Source: Akebia trifoliata
Lineage: Eukaryota; Streptophyta; Magnoliopsida; Ranunculales; Lardizabalaceae
Length of the DNA stretch: 64,000 nt
Reading direction: 5' to 3'
Assembly: GCA_017979445.1 (NCBI GenBank)
Contig: CM030718.1
Coordinates: 24,671,021-24,735,020 of the forward strand
Shown piece after piece: positions 1-12,739 of the stretch. The position numbers and the translations under genes are program-made. Within the stretch, counting starts at the first letter, position 1. Each line of letters opens with the position of its first letter. The notes beneath the pieces are model-generated. The model searched no databases. It was not told where the DNA came from and was given only the letters and a program-made list of their open reading frames with translations.

Positions 1-419
1 GCCGTCTTATGTTAAATTAGGAAGTTATTTTGATAATTGAGCTAAAGGTCAAGTGGTGTTTAAACATGTCGCTCTTGGTGTGGATCTATTAGAATACAAG
101 TTTTTTTTTTTTTTTGCCTTCATTTGCAATACTAACTAGAGATTTTAATGATAGATTTTTTTCCCTCCCCCCTGCGTAAATTTTTTTTTTTCGCTTGTTT
201 GTAATAATATGTGTTGCCAATTGAAAATCCTCTTTGAGAATTTTTGTTTTTGGCATGAAAGGTAGGGATGGCAATTTTGCTCCACTCTGCAGTTGACCCG
301 CCTCACTGTTATAGGGTCGGTTTTTTTTACTTTTAAATAGTTTCGGAGAGGTTATGGTAGTAGAAATGACAAATCGTTTTAGTTTCAGGGTGGGGACGAT
401 TTTGATATGCCCTGCCGCG

Positions 420-463
<44 letters not shown>

Positions 464-1334
464 TTTGCTATCAAGAAGTACCTCTTAATAAAGTGGTAAG
501 ATGTGCATAAACTAGCTTCCATGTCCTTGTTCAAACCCATACCAACCCAACTTTTATTGATCATATTCAAATTTCTTATATTATTTACCACACCCAATTA
601 GAGATTAAAACACACCATTCAAACATTAAACTGGGTGTGAAAAAATATTCGGGACAGTGATGGATAAAAAATATTGGACCCTAGTTGGGGTTGGGTTTAG
701 CTAAACCCACTCTATTGCCATTCCTAGTTAAAGGGTGCAGATTTTGCGAGATCTTTCTTATATTATTAGACTAGCAATTTTTTTCTTTAAATAAATGTTT
801 TTCTATCCAAAGTCATGTTTATTTGAAGATGTTTTTGTAAGTTTTGGATAGGGACTTTTTCTAGTCCAAATTAGCATTTTTTTAATCATCATATTTACGA
901 ATAATTGAAAATGAGTTGAAAAACTTAACCAATCACACGAATTGAAGTGAACGTGCTAAAAATGCATCTAGAAGAAGATTTCATAGATGAAAATATTCTT
1001 ATTGAATCTTCGATGATATGACTTAAAAAAAATATATGTTGTCATTTGTACTAGTTGTCCAGTGGTTTACATTTACAGGGTTTTACCTCTCTGAAAGATG
1101 TGTAGAGGTCGAATGGTCATAATATATTCAATAAAGGGAAACCTCATTTTTACCTCCAAGAGCTTACATACATTTTTACATATACCCTAATAGTTTCTCA
1201 ACATTGTTTGCTTTTGTCGACTTCTATATGATACTTATCTATACTTTCATATCTAGTCTCAAAAGGAACACAGAAATAAAGAAATGTAAAGGAAACCTTC
1301 AATGGGTTACTAATGTTTATTAAATATAAAGTCA
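1..1334. other. Gene-free AT-rich stretch
   Basis: No coding exon or RNA gene is recognisable. It holds A/T homopolymers, a (TA)n microsatellite and scattered stop-rich frames. Nothing else can be supported. Confidence 0.6.
423..459. repeat. (TA)n microsatellite
   Basis: An uninterrupted TA dinucleotide run of about 37 bases. Such runs are length-variable and often misassembled. Confidence 0.9.
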
Positions 1335-1508
1335 TGCTAGAGTGACCTCAAGATTGGATCTCATATCGTACATCTTAACATGAAAATGGATAGGAACCAT
1401 AGATGCTTTTTCACTTGTATCTCAAGGAAAGCATCTATGGTTCCCTACACTTTTCACGTTAGGGTGTGCGATGTGAGGTCCAATCTTGAGGTCACTTCAA
1501 TATTATTC
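1335..1508. mobile_element. Fold-back MITE, family 'GTGACCTCAAGATTGG'
   Basis: The two ends are long inverted repeats: GAGTGACCTCAAGATTGGAT on the left and the complement of TTGAGGTCACTTC on the right. The inner arms (CATAGATGC and GCATCTATG) also pair, so the whole element of about 170 bp folds into one hairpin. Related copies lie at 41842-42022 and 52859-53010, and a half copy at 3180-3246. No coding capacity; non-autonomous. Confidence 0.8.
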
Positions 1509-1799
1509 TTTAATATATTGACCTTTGAATGCTTAATAACACTAGAGTAATCATATAAACCAAAATGTAGCTTGGAAGCAATTTCTTAAAAAATGGATTA
1601 AAGTATTTTTCTTATGAACATGATGAGGGCATGCATTGGTTTTCACATCTACAATTAAAAAATGAACTCAAATATTGAGATGACCCAAAGATCAATGAGT
1701 TAGTATGCCTAAAAGTCAAAGGTTTTTCATGTGATTCTAGCTGTGTAAATAACACATGGGACAAGTATTATTTACCATTACAAAAGGTTCCTTTAAACG

Positions 1800-1978
1800 A
1801 TCTAAGAGTTAGCGAGATGGCCAAGATCGCACCTAGGAAGCGGAGGTCTTGAGTTCGAATCCCCCCTTAGTAGTCATCCTGAGGATTTATCCCATAAATT
1901 ACCTGATATATATCTGTGGGTGGGTGGGGAAGGGGGGATAAAATGCCCGACTACCTCTATTAAAAAAAAAAAAAAAAA
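1800..1978 (+). mobile_element. tRNA-derived SINE
   Basis: A tRNA-like head carries an A-box-like TAGCGAGATGGCC and a B-box-like GAGTTCGAATCC about 35 bases apart. It is followed by a body with no open frame and a terminal A-run of about 16 bases. This is the structure of a Pol III-transcribed SINE. Target-site duplications were not clear. Confidence 0.7.
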
Positions 1979-2276
1979 GTTATCTTTGTAATATAATTTT
2001 TTTTTTAAATTTATAAAATAATTAATTTTCTATTAATACAATTATCACTTCGTACCCAATATTATTGAAAATAACTCGTCAACAACTTGCATATACTCAA
2101 ATAAGATTATGCAATGGGTTTCATGTAAACAATTAAAAACAAATTCTAACATTATAAATTAAAATGCACCTATCTACATGCCTTTCTAATGTACATCTGA
2201 GATTGATAGATGTTGATCCAGGCATTAACGAGTCAATGAGCAAAAAGCTCACAAGTTGCCATGAGATTGGTGTGAC

Positions 2277-2483
2277 CATGGTTTAAAATATCGAAATGAA
2301 TCGATCGATACATATCGGTTTTGGCCTAGATTGATACGAAACATTGACCTCGAAACATTAAATGTTTCGGAAATGTATCGGGTTTGTATTGGACGTATCC
2401 GTTTGTATCGAATATATAGGTTGATACCATATTAGTTTTTTCATGAATCGAAACATTCAATCGATATGATATTTTAAACTATG
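2277..2483. mobile_element. hAT-type MITE with perfect 8-bp TSD
   Basis: The element is 207 bp with terminal inverted repeats CATGGTTTAAAATATCG and its imperfect complement ending in TTTAAACTATG. It is flanked by the direct repeat GGTGTGAC at 2269-2276 and 2484-2491. An 8-bp target-site duplication is the hallmark of hAT transposition. The interior (many TATCG/CGATA motifs) has no open frame. It is distantly related to the elements at 20348-20576 and 43211-43438. Confidence 0.85.
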
Positions 2484-2621
2484 GGTGTGACAACACATGG
2501 ATTACCAACACCAAAAGTTATTTTATTATATATTTTCAAAAATATTTTATAAATAAAAAACAACATTATGATAGTTATCTATTAATAAAATTTTCATATC
2601 ATAAATAACAAATGGGTCTTG

Positions 2622-2757
2622 TTAGATTGTGCCCAATAAACTTTGGGAATTGAATTTTGTATTGAAAATGCCCTTAAAAATTTATTTTTTAACGAAAGAC
2701 CCTAGGATTCCATTTTCCAAAGCGTATTTATTGCACTTGAACGAGTGCCCTTAGCAA
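2622..2757. mobile_element. Fold-back MITE, family 'GTATTTATTGCAC'
   Basis: A left arm with GTGCCCAATAAACTTTGGGA is mirrored by a right arm with CGTATTTATTGCACTTGAAC. The same family sits in peroxidase intron 1 (28258-28476) and at 29664-29816. Non-coding. Confidence 0.6.
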
Positions 2758-2825
2758 AAATCCATAATAAAAGAATTTTTGTAATTGATGTTGCAAAAAA
2801 GAGACAGATTAGGGTAACACATAAA

Positions 2826-2938
2826 GAGAGTTACTATTGCCACACCAACTTATACTAATGCCTCCACAACTCTTATGCAGAAATGCACACGATTGGTGTG
2901 GCATGAGTAAAAAAATTGGTGTGGAAATAGCAACTCTC
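2826..2938. mobile_element. Fold-back MITE, family M1 'CACACCAACTTTTACTAA'
   Basis: Both ends carry the same inverted motif: GAGAGTTACTATTGCCACAC on the left and its complement, ending AGCAACTCTC, on the right. About 110 bp in total. It is one of seven well-recognised M1 copies in the window. Confidence 0.8.
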
Positions 2939-3179
2939 CACATAAATCCTAAAAAAAATAGATAATTCTTGCCAAATAAAAAATCTCATTGAAATCTTTG
3001 GAACTAAGTACCTTACCTTTTATTTGTCCCCAAATTTAACAAAGTTTCAATGCAAATGTTTTTATATAAACCTGAGCATTATATCATGATATGAGATTGT
3101 ATGAGTGAGTATAATCTTATTAATAGATGGAACATTCTCTCTCTTTTATTAAGTATACCACACGTTCTTATAAGAATAA

Positions 3180-3246
3180 TGCTGAAGTGACCTCAAGATT
3201 GGACCTCACATCGCACACCGTGTCATGAAAGTGTATGGAACCAAGA
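3180..3246. mobile_element. Half copy of the GTGACCTCAAGATTGG MITE
   Basis: Only the left arm is present: GAAGTGACCTCAAGATTGGA, then CACATCGCACACC and a CATGAAAGTG motif. The right arm is missing, so the copy is truncated. Confidence 0.6.
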
Positions 3247-4780
3247 TGTTTTCCTCGAATTCCAGCACGACTCTTCTTATAATTGTGAATGTAGATTACT
3301 CATTTGGTCAATGCTCATGGCATATTATATTAGAGGTGATCAGCTTTAGCGGGCATTTTATGTTGATCTCCAAATCCATTTTACGATCTTCGTGGAGGAT
3401 GCTCTCGAATCCTAACTTTACTTTCTCACATGACCTTCTTTTGTGCAAAGGCAAAATGATTGAACTTGACACATTATAAGTACAATTAACCCTTTTGGGT
3501 ATTGTCAAAGTGGTGGACATAATGACCATGGGCAACCTCAATGCACAATACCTCAATTCGAATCACAATAATCATTTTAAGAACCACAATGGGTTACTAA
3601 AAGCTAACTTCGCCGTGAACACAAAAATTATTAACTTGAGCGTGAGTTATGGAATAACTAAAATTGGTCTAGATAAGCCATGACTACATCAATATGAAAT
3701 GGTTAAGACTCTAATGTCGTTCGACTTTTTAATCTTAGATTTGTTGTTGCATGTTATTGTTATTGCCTGTCTTTTGGTTATTTTGTTTTCTGATTGAAAG
3801 ACAGGTTTAATCGTTAGTAATTAGTAGGTGAAGAAGGTGGATTTTGAACCCAAGCCGACTTTAACTAATTATAACTTAGTAAATTGACACTTTCTAAGAT
3901 TTTTCGTTATTTGAGTTGGAATGATTAGTTTCTTCTTAATTCAATAATTTGAACTCATGTTAGACTGTTTTAACTCCTTGCATTAGAAAATTTACATTTA
4001 AAAAAAAAAAACGATAAAGATAAAGAAATGTTGTTTATAAATCATAATACAAATTAAATTTTTTTTTTTATTGTCTTTGATTTATTTTTTCCAATTTTTT
4101 TTTCTTTTTACTTTTATACTAATGCATAATTGTCATAAAAAGATCAATGTTTTCCTTGATTATTTTGATAAGATGATAACAGATTTTTTTTTCAATATTT
4201 TTTTATGGGTTTACTAGAACATGTAAATTGAAAATTCAAAATAACTATTACGATATTGTTAAGATCTCTTAATAAAAGATAAAATTTGATGTGAACTTGA
4301 GGCACTTTTCGAAAGTAACCAAAACTTAATGAAAGTTAGGGTATAAATGAGATGTGAAAATTTCTTTGGGGCAAAAATTAATATATATCGAAATTGTTGA
4401 GGTAAAAGGAGGGTGTAATTAAGTAAAAAATAAATAAAAAGGGGCCATCTTGCCCAAGTTAAGTCCTACACCAAATCAAACCATAAACTTGTGGTTCAAT
4501 CTTTTAATTCATAGTCCAATTGACCCACTTATGTAAAAATGAAAATAATAATAATAATAATAATGTTCTTGTCTGGACATTATATCAAGCCTAGTACATC
4601 CTACTTATTTGTAGGCCTTATTGTCTCTAATCTTGAGCAAACAAGATATCTTTATATTTATTGCAATGAGAAGGATTGCATGGTGTTATTAGATCATATA
4701 GAAATTCTAAGGGTACATTAATTAATATATATTACGCCAAGATTTTATTATACTAATCTTCCATCTGTAGTTTTTTTTAT
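3247..4780. other. Gene-free AT-rich stretch
   Basis: Short open frames occur but show no recognisable domain, and several begin at non-ATG codons. An (ATA)n run lies near 4546-4564. Nothing further can be supported. Confidence 0.5.
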
Positions 4781-4985
4781 GACAGGATTCTGGACCTATA
4801 GGCCCACCTCACAGAGAAGAGACAACTAGTCTCTTAGAGCACCATATCTCGTCCAAATCCTCTGAGTACATGTAATACCCCATAGACCACACATGCTAGG
4901 TAAGCAGGGATAACCCTTGTGACTGGCCCTCTCCCTTTTTGGAGGAATGCCTTAACCATTGCGCTCAACACTCATTTGTTCTTTT
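4781..4985 (-). mobile_element. tRNA-derived SINE, minus strand
   Basis: Read on the minus strand, the right end gives GTTGAGCGCAATGGTTAAGG, which fits a Pol III A-box in a tRNA-like head. The body contains a segment also found in the other SINEs here (the part complementary to CATGCTAGGTAAGCAGGG). The family matches the copies at 11180-11330 and 40661-40886 in general layout. The B-box is degraded. Confidence 0.55.
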
Positions 4986-6440
4986 CATCTATAGTTGATT
5001 TGCATTCATTTTTCATGAATGAGATATAATTTTTTTTTATTGTTATGAGAAATTCAATTGATTAAGAGTTATTGGATTTGAAATAATGCTTTAGTTTTAG
5101 AGTCGCGGTCCAGAACGGTGTCTAGTTCCTATAAAAATGTCAAGAGTCTACATTTTGTTGGAATTCAAACTCCTTGGGCTGCGTGAATGGCTTGATTAGG
5201 TGCTCGAGATGTTTTAAACACTAACTAAAACATGCCACATAGACACCTATCTTATTTTATAGGAACGTGGCACCATATCAGATCCTTAGTCCAGTTTTAT
5301 GGTCGAGGAACCCTTAATAAGGTTCTCTACCATTGCATGCGAAAAATGGGTGGGAAAATGATTTTCATTGAAAAATATTTTCCCACCCTACTAACCCTCT
5401 AGTAAAATGATTCTTCTACCTTCTAATATTGTTCTCTCATGATTACCACCAACTCCAACACTAAAAAGCAACTCTCTTTTTGACAATTTCTCTGTTGCAA
5501 TCAAAAGACGAAGAAAAAAAATCAATTTTTTCATGATCAATTTCTCGTGGAATTCATATTCTCTTAGAAACGAATTTCTTGTAATCAAATATGTCTTAAA
5601 TGATAATGTAAGCTAGATTATATTCAACCTTTTTGTTGTTGACATTGCTATTTCATATTAAAGCATCAATTATCAATGGAGGATTCATAACACACCCTTG
5701 ACCTCTTATATTTATAATCATTAAAAAAATACTCAAAACTTGCTTGAACATGAGAAGATCCGCTTCACCATAGGTGTGAATTTACTATTTTATTTGTTAA
5801 AGAATTCGATCTATTGCCCTGAAATGTTTTGTGACACACTTAATTAGGCACCAGTAGTGACTATGTAAGAGGATATTTTGAAAGCTCTCTTTAATGTTGT
5901 GTTTGGATTGAGCAAAATGGATGGAAGAGAAGATAAAATAAATGAGTCTCTCCATTTCTCGTGTTTGGATTGTTAAGTGGGGAGAAAAGAGAAAATAATT
6001 TGAGGAAAGAGGAGAAAAAATGTGAGTTTTCTTTCTCTCCAAAAGTGGAGAGAAGAGGAGAGAAATGGAGAAAAGCCCTTTAAAGATATTTTATAATTCC
6101 AACTCTGCCGTTAGATATCTTTTAAAGATATTTTAAAATTCCCAATTTCTCTCCTCTCAATCCAAACATGGTGGAGAGAAATTGAGTTTCTCTTCCCTTC
6201 TCTTCTCTCAATGCAAACATAGCATAAGCCTTACATTACCGATTTCTTAATTTTGTTTTATTCATTTGCAACTAGTTTGGTATAAAACTATAATACAAAA
6301 AAAATTACCATAGTGTCCAAGGGTGTTGGACGTTTTATCGAACACCACTAAAATATTGTCTTGTATTTCTTTACACCACTTGCTCTACATATATTAAAAA
6401 TAAATAAAAGAACAATGTCCAATTAGACATAAAAAAGGTA
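4986..6440. other. Gene-free stretch with one fold-back element
   Basis: Contains A/T-rich sequence and, at about 5895-6222, a fold-back unit listed separately. No coding exon was recognised. Confidence 0.5.
5895..6222. mobile_element. Probable fold-back MITE (GA/CT-rich arms)
   Basis: The left arm TTGTGTTTGGATTGAGC is mirrored by the right arm CTCTCAATGCAAACATAGC. The interior has GA-rich and CT-rich halves (AGAGAAGAGGAGAGA versus TTCTCTTCCCTTCTC) that would also pair. No coding capacity. Confidence 0.5.
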
Positions 6441-6660
6441 AGAGTCGTGATAATCTGACTCCCCTACGCAACATACTCAAAATACTCTCTTAACGTGGCA
6501 TGTGCTAGAACCATAAATTTCCCCGGGATACACATCTACACATCCCCATAAATATTTGCAATTGTGTATCTCAGGGCAAAAAGATCTTTGGTTCTGGCAC
6601 ATGCCACATTTGGAGAGTATTTTGAGTATGCGACGTGGGGAATCAAAAAATTATTACTCA
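6441..6660. mobile_element. Fold-back MITE, family M5 (nested hairpin)
   Basis: Outer arms GAGTCGTGATAATCTGACTC and a right end running to AATCAAAAAATTATTACTC bracket inner arms GGCATGTGCTAGAACC and GGTTCTGGCACATGCC, a near-perfect inner hairpin. Related copies are at 23400-23576, 35137-35312, 42146-42312 and 46047-46165. Confidence 0.65.
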
Positions 6661-6892
6661 AAAGGTAATTTAAATAATACCCCTACAAAATAAGTGATAC
6701 TAGGTTCTCTCCAAAATCAAAATTTTATCGTCAATTCATCAATAACAAAGGACGTTGACTTACGATCAAAAGGATAAACCTAATCTTGCATTTTGCAGGG
6801 ACAATCCTAATATAGCCAACTTCAGTAGATGTTATTTATAAAATTCCCTATAAAAAAGCATCATAAAGTATTAAAAGCCTAAAACTCATGAT

Positions 6893-7130
6893 GGGTGAAA
6901 CCTCGACATTTTTTACTAAATAATAAAAAGTATGGATTGAATAATTGGGGGATTTTTAGGGATTTGGAGTCGCCACCTAGTTTAGGTCTGTGAACCATAG
7001 ATAACTCCAAATATGGGTCGGGTTGGTCCACGGGTAAGAGACTGGGATTAGGGGTCAGATTGCGTATTTCGAAATATATTAGGGACTGAACCCACCCGAT
7101 CGAGGTGATCGATCTCTACTACAATCTAAG
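6893..7130. mobile_element. Leader of an LTR-like repeat (copy C)
   Basis: The motif GGAGTCGCCACCTAG (6967-6980) followed by GGTCTGTGAACC also starts the larger repeat at 17655-19414. The stretch ends with a CCACCCGATCGAGG-type block equivalent to the CCGCCCGGCCGAAG block of copy A. I could not locate a matching far end, so this copy may be truncated or diverged. Confidence 0.45.
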
Positions 7131-10100
7131 AGGATCTTTAGGTCAAATAAAGAAGACTACGGTCAAACTATGGTCCAATCATCGTTATTATTTTATGTCA
7201 AATCAACCAACTGAAACATCATTATCATCATTTGATGTCAAGTTGATCACATAAATCCTATGGCTATGATCCTCTCGAACATTACACAAATCCTCAAATT
7301 CTGCACAATAAGAGATAATAAATAAATAAAAATCCAAAATACATCTAATGCCCTAAGGCCCACCTGGCAAATTTTCACAAAGATAAAATTCAGTTAAAAT
7401 TTCCATGTGCATGAATAGTTTTCAGATTTATAAAGATTCTCCACATGCAGAAATAATTATCGAAGAAATCAAATATTATATATGCAGAAATAATTACCAA
7501 AAATGTCAAGTATTATATATGTAAAAATAATTACCAAAATGAGTAAAATTCCATATGCACAAATTAATTATCAAATCAATCAAAGATTATTGTGAGCACG
7601 AACAAATTTTTAAACTGGGAAAGTAATATAAAATGCACAAAAAAACAATCAAATGTCATCATGAGTATGAATATTAACAAAATGATCGAAGACATCATGT
7701 GCACGAGTAAATTACCAAATAAGTCAAGTATCATCATAAGCATGAATGATTATTGAATCGTTCATCATCTCCCATAGGCAAAATATAATTATCAATTTGA
7801 CTCGAAATTCCATCTCAAACAAAATAATTACCAAAATGGGTCCATGAATCTGCCAAACAACAATTCCAATTTACAAACCTCAAAGACTACAAGAACAACT
7901 TACATCTTTCAAGATGGCAGTAATCATTAATAAAGGATTTCTATCACAATAAACTAAATCTTCGGGGTAGTAATACCATAGGATTGACTTCAATGCTCTA
8001 TTTTTTCCTTTCATGTTAGTCAAATAAATTTTGAGAACATTCAGAACAATGAAATCAACCCTTCCATCAGGTTTATGCTTTAACTACAAATCCATTCATG
8101 CTTAATATAATATGACATAAAAACAGGAATGAATTAAAGATCTGCCCATTGTTTAGATTCAGAAGGTAAGGATTGGTTCCTATTAATATGGGCAGTCATG
8201 TAAACTATAACAACTCGCGAAATTTCTTTTAAGAAAATGAGTCCCATTTATGTGCATATTTGTCCACGCATGACATAGCATTCTTTTAAAAAGAAAATAA
8301 TCTCGCGAATGCGTAAACATGTTTTGGTTGGTCTGAGGCAATGCATGTAGATAGATTTGGTGAGAGTTAATGAAGGCGTACCTGGTTCAAGTGCCACAAC
8401 AAGGGGGTGTTGTAGACTCCAAATGAATCTCTTGATTAGAGGGCTGTAATAAGGAATGACTGTGTTGTAGACTTCGAATGTATCTCCTGCAAGTATAGTT
8501 AAGAAATATTATGCAGTCGAGCGGGTTATAGAAGATGTGGTTTGTGATTCCTTCAGAATTTTTAGATTATTGTTATCGCTGCAACAAAAGACTGTAAAGT
8601 CCGAGATTGAGAGACAATAGGGGTTGCTACTGTAATGGGGCGTGACTGTGAGGTGGGTATGCAGAAGGAGAAGGTGTCTTGGGACTGTTGGTTTGATCAG
8701 AGAAAATGGGTTCAGAATCGTGATATGGGGTTGTTGTAATGGAGAAATGGAGAGGAAGAAAGTAAAAGAAGAGATGGGTTGTCTGGCCCCTTTGTTGTTA
8801 CTTACGTAAGTGATAAAGGGAGAGGGTCGTCCTTACTCCTTTGATGTCTTCTTTGTTATGAGAGATCCGAAGGCCCACGCCCTCTTTTTATATGTTTTTT
8901 TCAATTTCTTTTTTTGTTTTTTTCTTGGTCGAATTATTGAGGAAAGAAGAAGATACGTGAGGTTTATTTTTTGGGGTGATAATCCTACGCTTCTCAACCT
9001 ACTTGGTTGGCTTAAGACTAATTTTTAATTGATTAAGATTTAAAGATGAGTTATTTATCGATCATTTCAGGATTGGTTGTTATGGTTGATTAAAAGGTAT
9101 TGGTGTGTATTCGTTGAGCGGTTAGCTTGATTAAGGATTTTTGAAATGGATTTAAGGTGAAATTGATGATGGAATAGGAGTTGGCCAAGAGTGGTTCGAT
9201 TTCTTTATATAATTTTTTTTTTAATATTTTCATTGGTTAAGATTTATGATTGATTAAAGTGTATTGGTCAATAATTAAGATTCAAAGTTTGTGTTGATTG
9301 GCCTGTTTGTGTGATGCTCGATTGGTTAATGATTTTATTAGTTGGATCATAGATCGATTGGTTGATTGGATAATTCTTAAATTTTAATTAAAATTTCATT
9401 CTTTCAATTTTAAGGCTTATATTTTGTCATTTCACGTGATTGATGGTTATCGTCCCATGTGATGAAATTTATCACTTTATGTGGCGATGGATTCCGTGCT
9501 ACGGAAATCGTCATTTTATATGAATTTTTTAGTTTTCCTAAGCGCGTGGCTTTCTAAATTTTCTCTATGTGCATGAATGTTGTCAAAAGTTTATTTTCAA
9601 TCGTATTTTCCTAGGAATTGAGATTTCTAAGTAAAAAATTAAATATCAAGGGGAATTTTGATCATTTTTGTAATTCTTTGTAAAAGTCTCCGTTTTTATC
9701 AATTTTAGTATTGTTAGACTCAAAATCACATTTTGAAACTAATAAAAATATTTTTGAGATATTTCGAAGGCGTTACTCCTTTTGTGTATTTTAGAGCTTG
9801 ATTGTGGAATAAAAAAGATCTATTATAAACACTCCATTTTTGCATCTGTCCGATTTAACAATCCGTCACTCAATTGTTATAAATTCCTAATGATAAACGC
9901 AGGATATACAAAAAGTCAAAAACTTGTGAGAGACATCATCTTTCAAATCCCTTTGTTTCTTTCTCAATCCTAGTGATTCCATCTCCTCTTATTTTCTTAA
10001 CACCCTCGATATAGAATTATGCACGCTTAAAATCGCTACACCATATATTTAATTTAGCAAGTATGCACGTTTAAGTTCGTTACACATTTTGATAATTTAA

Positions 10101-10683
10101 AGACCTCACAATACTAGGAAAATATGATTTCGAGACTTAGAAATAATCACGTTAGAACATAAAGAAATCGCACACTAAAATTCTTAAAAATAAAAAATAA
10201 AATAATAATAATAATAATAAAATGACGAAAATACCCTTCTTATCTTTTAGACCACCTTAAGAAATGTATTTTTTTTTCTTTATATTATATGAGAATCTCT
10301 TTGTTTGTGTGATTTTAGGACCTCGTTATGAAATAAGGTAAGAGAGTCTTCTTTGATTTCTAAGTTTTGACAGGCTTTTTTGTGTTCTGCACCACTGGAC
10401 ACTATAATCAACCACTAAGGAGAATGCCACATATTTAGAAAGAATGGCATTTCCATCTTTTAAAAATTAATTAATAATTTTTTACTGGTGTTGGACGGTT
10501 TGGATACAATAAATTTTTTTTAATTATAATTTATAAGATTGCAGATAAGAGGTAAATTATTGATTTAAAAAATGATTTACAAAAGGGAGAATTTGTAACT
10601 AAGATTTAAAAAAAAAAGCTTTTAAAAATGTTATTTTAATTTTAGGGGAATATATGAAAATGGTACTTGGGTTAGGTTCTGCA
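7131..10683. other. Gene-free stretch, probable decayed retroelement body
   Basis: No domain-bearing frame was found on either strand. The small open frames at about 8810-9028 and 9782-9973 have no recognisable homology and low complexity. Sequence around 7400-7800 has loosely repeated blocks (AATAATTATCAAA-like words). It may be the interior of the element whose leader is at 6893-7130, but this is inference. Confidence 0.4.
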
Positions 10684-10699
10684 TATTAAAATATTGGTT

Positions 10700-10897
10700 G
10701 AGTCAACTCAAAACTTGATTGAGTTGACTTTACTAGATTGGATTGTTGAGATGAGTTGATTCGCAAATTTGATGGAACCAACTCCCAAGTCAACTCGAAA
10801 AGGCATCGAGTGGGGTCAAAAACTTGACTGAGTAAAAAAATTAATATATTCTTATTTGACTTGTCCAAAATTGACTCATGAGCTTTTGAGTTGACTC
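10700..10897. repeat. Inverted repeat of GAGTCAACTCAAAA
   Basis: GAGTCAACTCAAAA at 10700-10713 is mirrored by TTTTGAGTTGACTC at 10884-10897. The interior is rich in further TTGACT/AGTCAA words. Similar TTGACT-rich units lie near 25050-25312 and 49440-49660. Probably a decayed fold-back element. Confidence 0.6.
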
Positions 10898-11179
10898 AAC
10901 TCATTGGATATTTAAGTCAAATTCTCGAGTTTTAAAATTATGTAATAAGCACACAAAGGAGTAGATTCTCTTGATTTTCTTAGAATTACGTGACTTAGCT
11001 GACATTACCTATGTTGTTCATGTGCTTAGTTAGTTTATTTTTATTGCATAATTTGCGCAATGGGCATCTATTGTTCGTATTCTTCAGAGTTTATTATTAT
11101 CCTTATTCTCTTCTTTACAACTTTTTTTTCATAATGGGAGTTTCCAGACTTACATCTAACTAGGGGGATCGAATCAGTC

Positions 11180-11330
11180 AGGGTCGGAACTAAGGCATAT
11201 GGGACCCTCCCCTGGGCACATACAACGCTCGCACATCAAATGCACTAGGTAAGTGACGGAACGCCCTTGTGGGTGGCCCCGAGGAAATATTGCTCATATT
11301 GGGTATCGAACACAACTAATAGACTCTCAC
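11180..11330 (-). mobile_element. SINE fragment, minus strand
   Basis: The segment with CCTGGGCACATACAACGC, then GGGTGGCCCC and GGGTATCGAACACAAC, corresponds to the reverse complement of the intact SINE at 40661-40886, including its B-box (GAGTTCGATACCC). The tail is eroded. Confidence 0.65.
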
Positions 11331-12230
11331 CGCTTCTTTGCAACTTAGGATCTATTTAGATGCAACCATACTCTAACCAAGAGTTTCAAAAGTAGCCTAC
11401 AAATTAATTGGCATCTTCTTCATTTTGAAGGGTCCAAGCCCCTTTTCAACTCCAATTGGTTCCACCTTCAAGTCACTATTCATTATTCCAAAACACTATT
11501 AAAACACTTAAAAATTTTAAAAATATATATAAAATAAAAAGAGTGTTGCTATTGGCACTCCAACTTTTACTTATTATACTCTAATTAAAAGAAGAAGAAA
11601 ATTTAAGAAAATTTCTATTGGCACCCTGATTTTAATTACCTTAATTTACTTTCATAAGAAAGGAACTCTTGCAAAATTAGTGGCTCACAATCAAACATAA
11701 GTTGTGACAAATTTTCATCGAGCTTGATCGATTAATCGATTTGATTTGATTTTTAAAGTATTAAATGAAAAGACTTTAAATTTATAAGGGACAAGATCAT
11801 GTTAAATGAAAAGAGGAGGCCAAAATTGACATTTATGTAAAAAAGGGACACAATAGGATTTATTGGAAACGGAGAATAGTGATAGAGGTGGAGCTTTAAA
11901 TCTTCTCTCTCTCGCCGTCATATTTGAAGCAATGAATAATGATCTAGAGGGGTTTCATTCAAAATGAACACAGTTGAAGTTTGGTTGAGATGCCATCACC
12001 TCTATACTAGAAGTTTTGAAGGACAGTTGGAGTTGCTCTTAAGAGAAGTATGGAACAAGGTCTTGTCTTCTTTCTCTTTATTTTCTCCCAATCAAGTATT
12101 AAAACAATACAAAGGCAACAACAAGATTACATCTTAGTTGCTTTTTTCTTTTGTTACGGTATCATGCGGAACACATTCTTCTAAAAATAAAAGTTCAAAA
12201 ACATCAAAATTTGTAATATAATATTTTTTT
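11331..12230. other. Gene-free stretch with MITE fragments
   Basis: Contains partial arms of the 'TTGGCACCC...AACTTTTACTTAT' family near 11547-11640 and otherwise unremarkable AT-rich sequence. No exon seen. Confidence 0.45.
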
Positions 12231-12353
12231 AGAGAACTTCTATTAACCCTCCAACTATTACTTATAACACACCAACCTACACATAAAACACCTCTTAATT
12301 TCAAAACGATTGGTATTTTATAAGTAAAAGTGGGGGTGCCAATAGAATCTCTA
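12231..12353. mobile_element. Fold-back MITE, family M2
   Basis: Left arm AGAGAACTTCTATTAACCC and right arm GGTGCCAATAGAATCTCT are inverted. The inner words ACTTATAACAC and TAAGTAAAAGT also pair. Related to family M1 by the AACT(T)TTACT core. Confidence 0.65.
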
Positions 12354-12400
12354 GATTTTTATTTGTTTATGTTATTTTTAAACTTGATTGTAATATATAT

Positions 12401-12732
12401 GGGTAGTGTTTGACAGCCAAAGTTGGGAGCCAAAATTTGTCCTATATGACTTAAAAGTTTTGGAATGGACTAATTTTTTGTGAGGATCATCTTTATGGAA
12501 ATCAGCCCAATGTAAAACTTCTAACCTAATCAAAAGTGGTTTACAAATTAACAGTAAACAATTGACAGTCCACGATTCTAAACCACTTTAGATCGGGTAA
12601 GAAGTTTCAAATTAGGCTGATTTTTTATAAGGATAGAGATCATCCTCGCAAAAAAATCAACCCATTCTAAAACTTATAACCCATATTGGACAAAAGCATT
12701 CATTCCCTAACATTGGCTGCCGAATGCCACCC
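12401..12732. mobile_element. hAT-like fold-back element, about 330 bp
   Basis: Terminal inverted repeats GGGTAGTGTTTGACAGCCAA and the complement of TTGGCTGCCGAATGCCACCC match at 15 or more of 20 positions. The flanks are TA-rich (ATATATAT and TATATATA), compatible with an 8-bp target duplication. A relative lies at 13095-13494. Confidence 0.7.
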
Positions 12733-12739
12733 TATATAT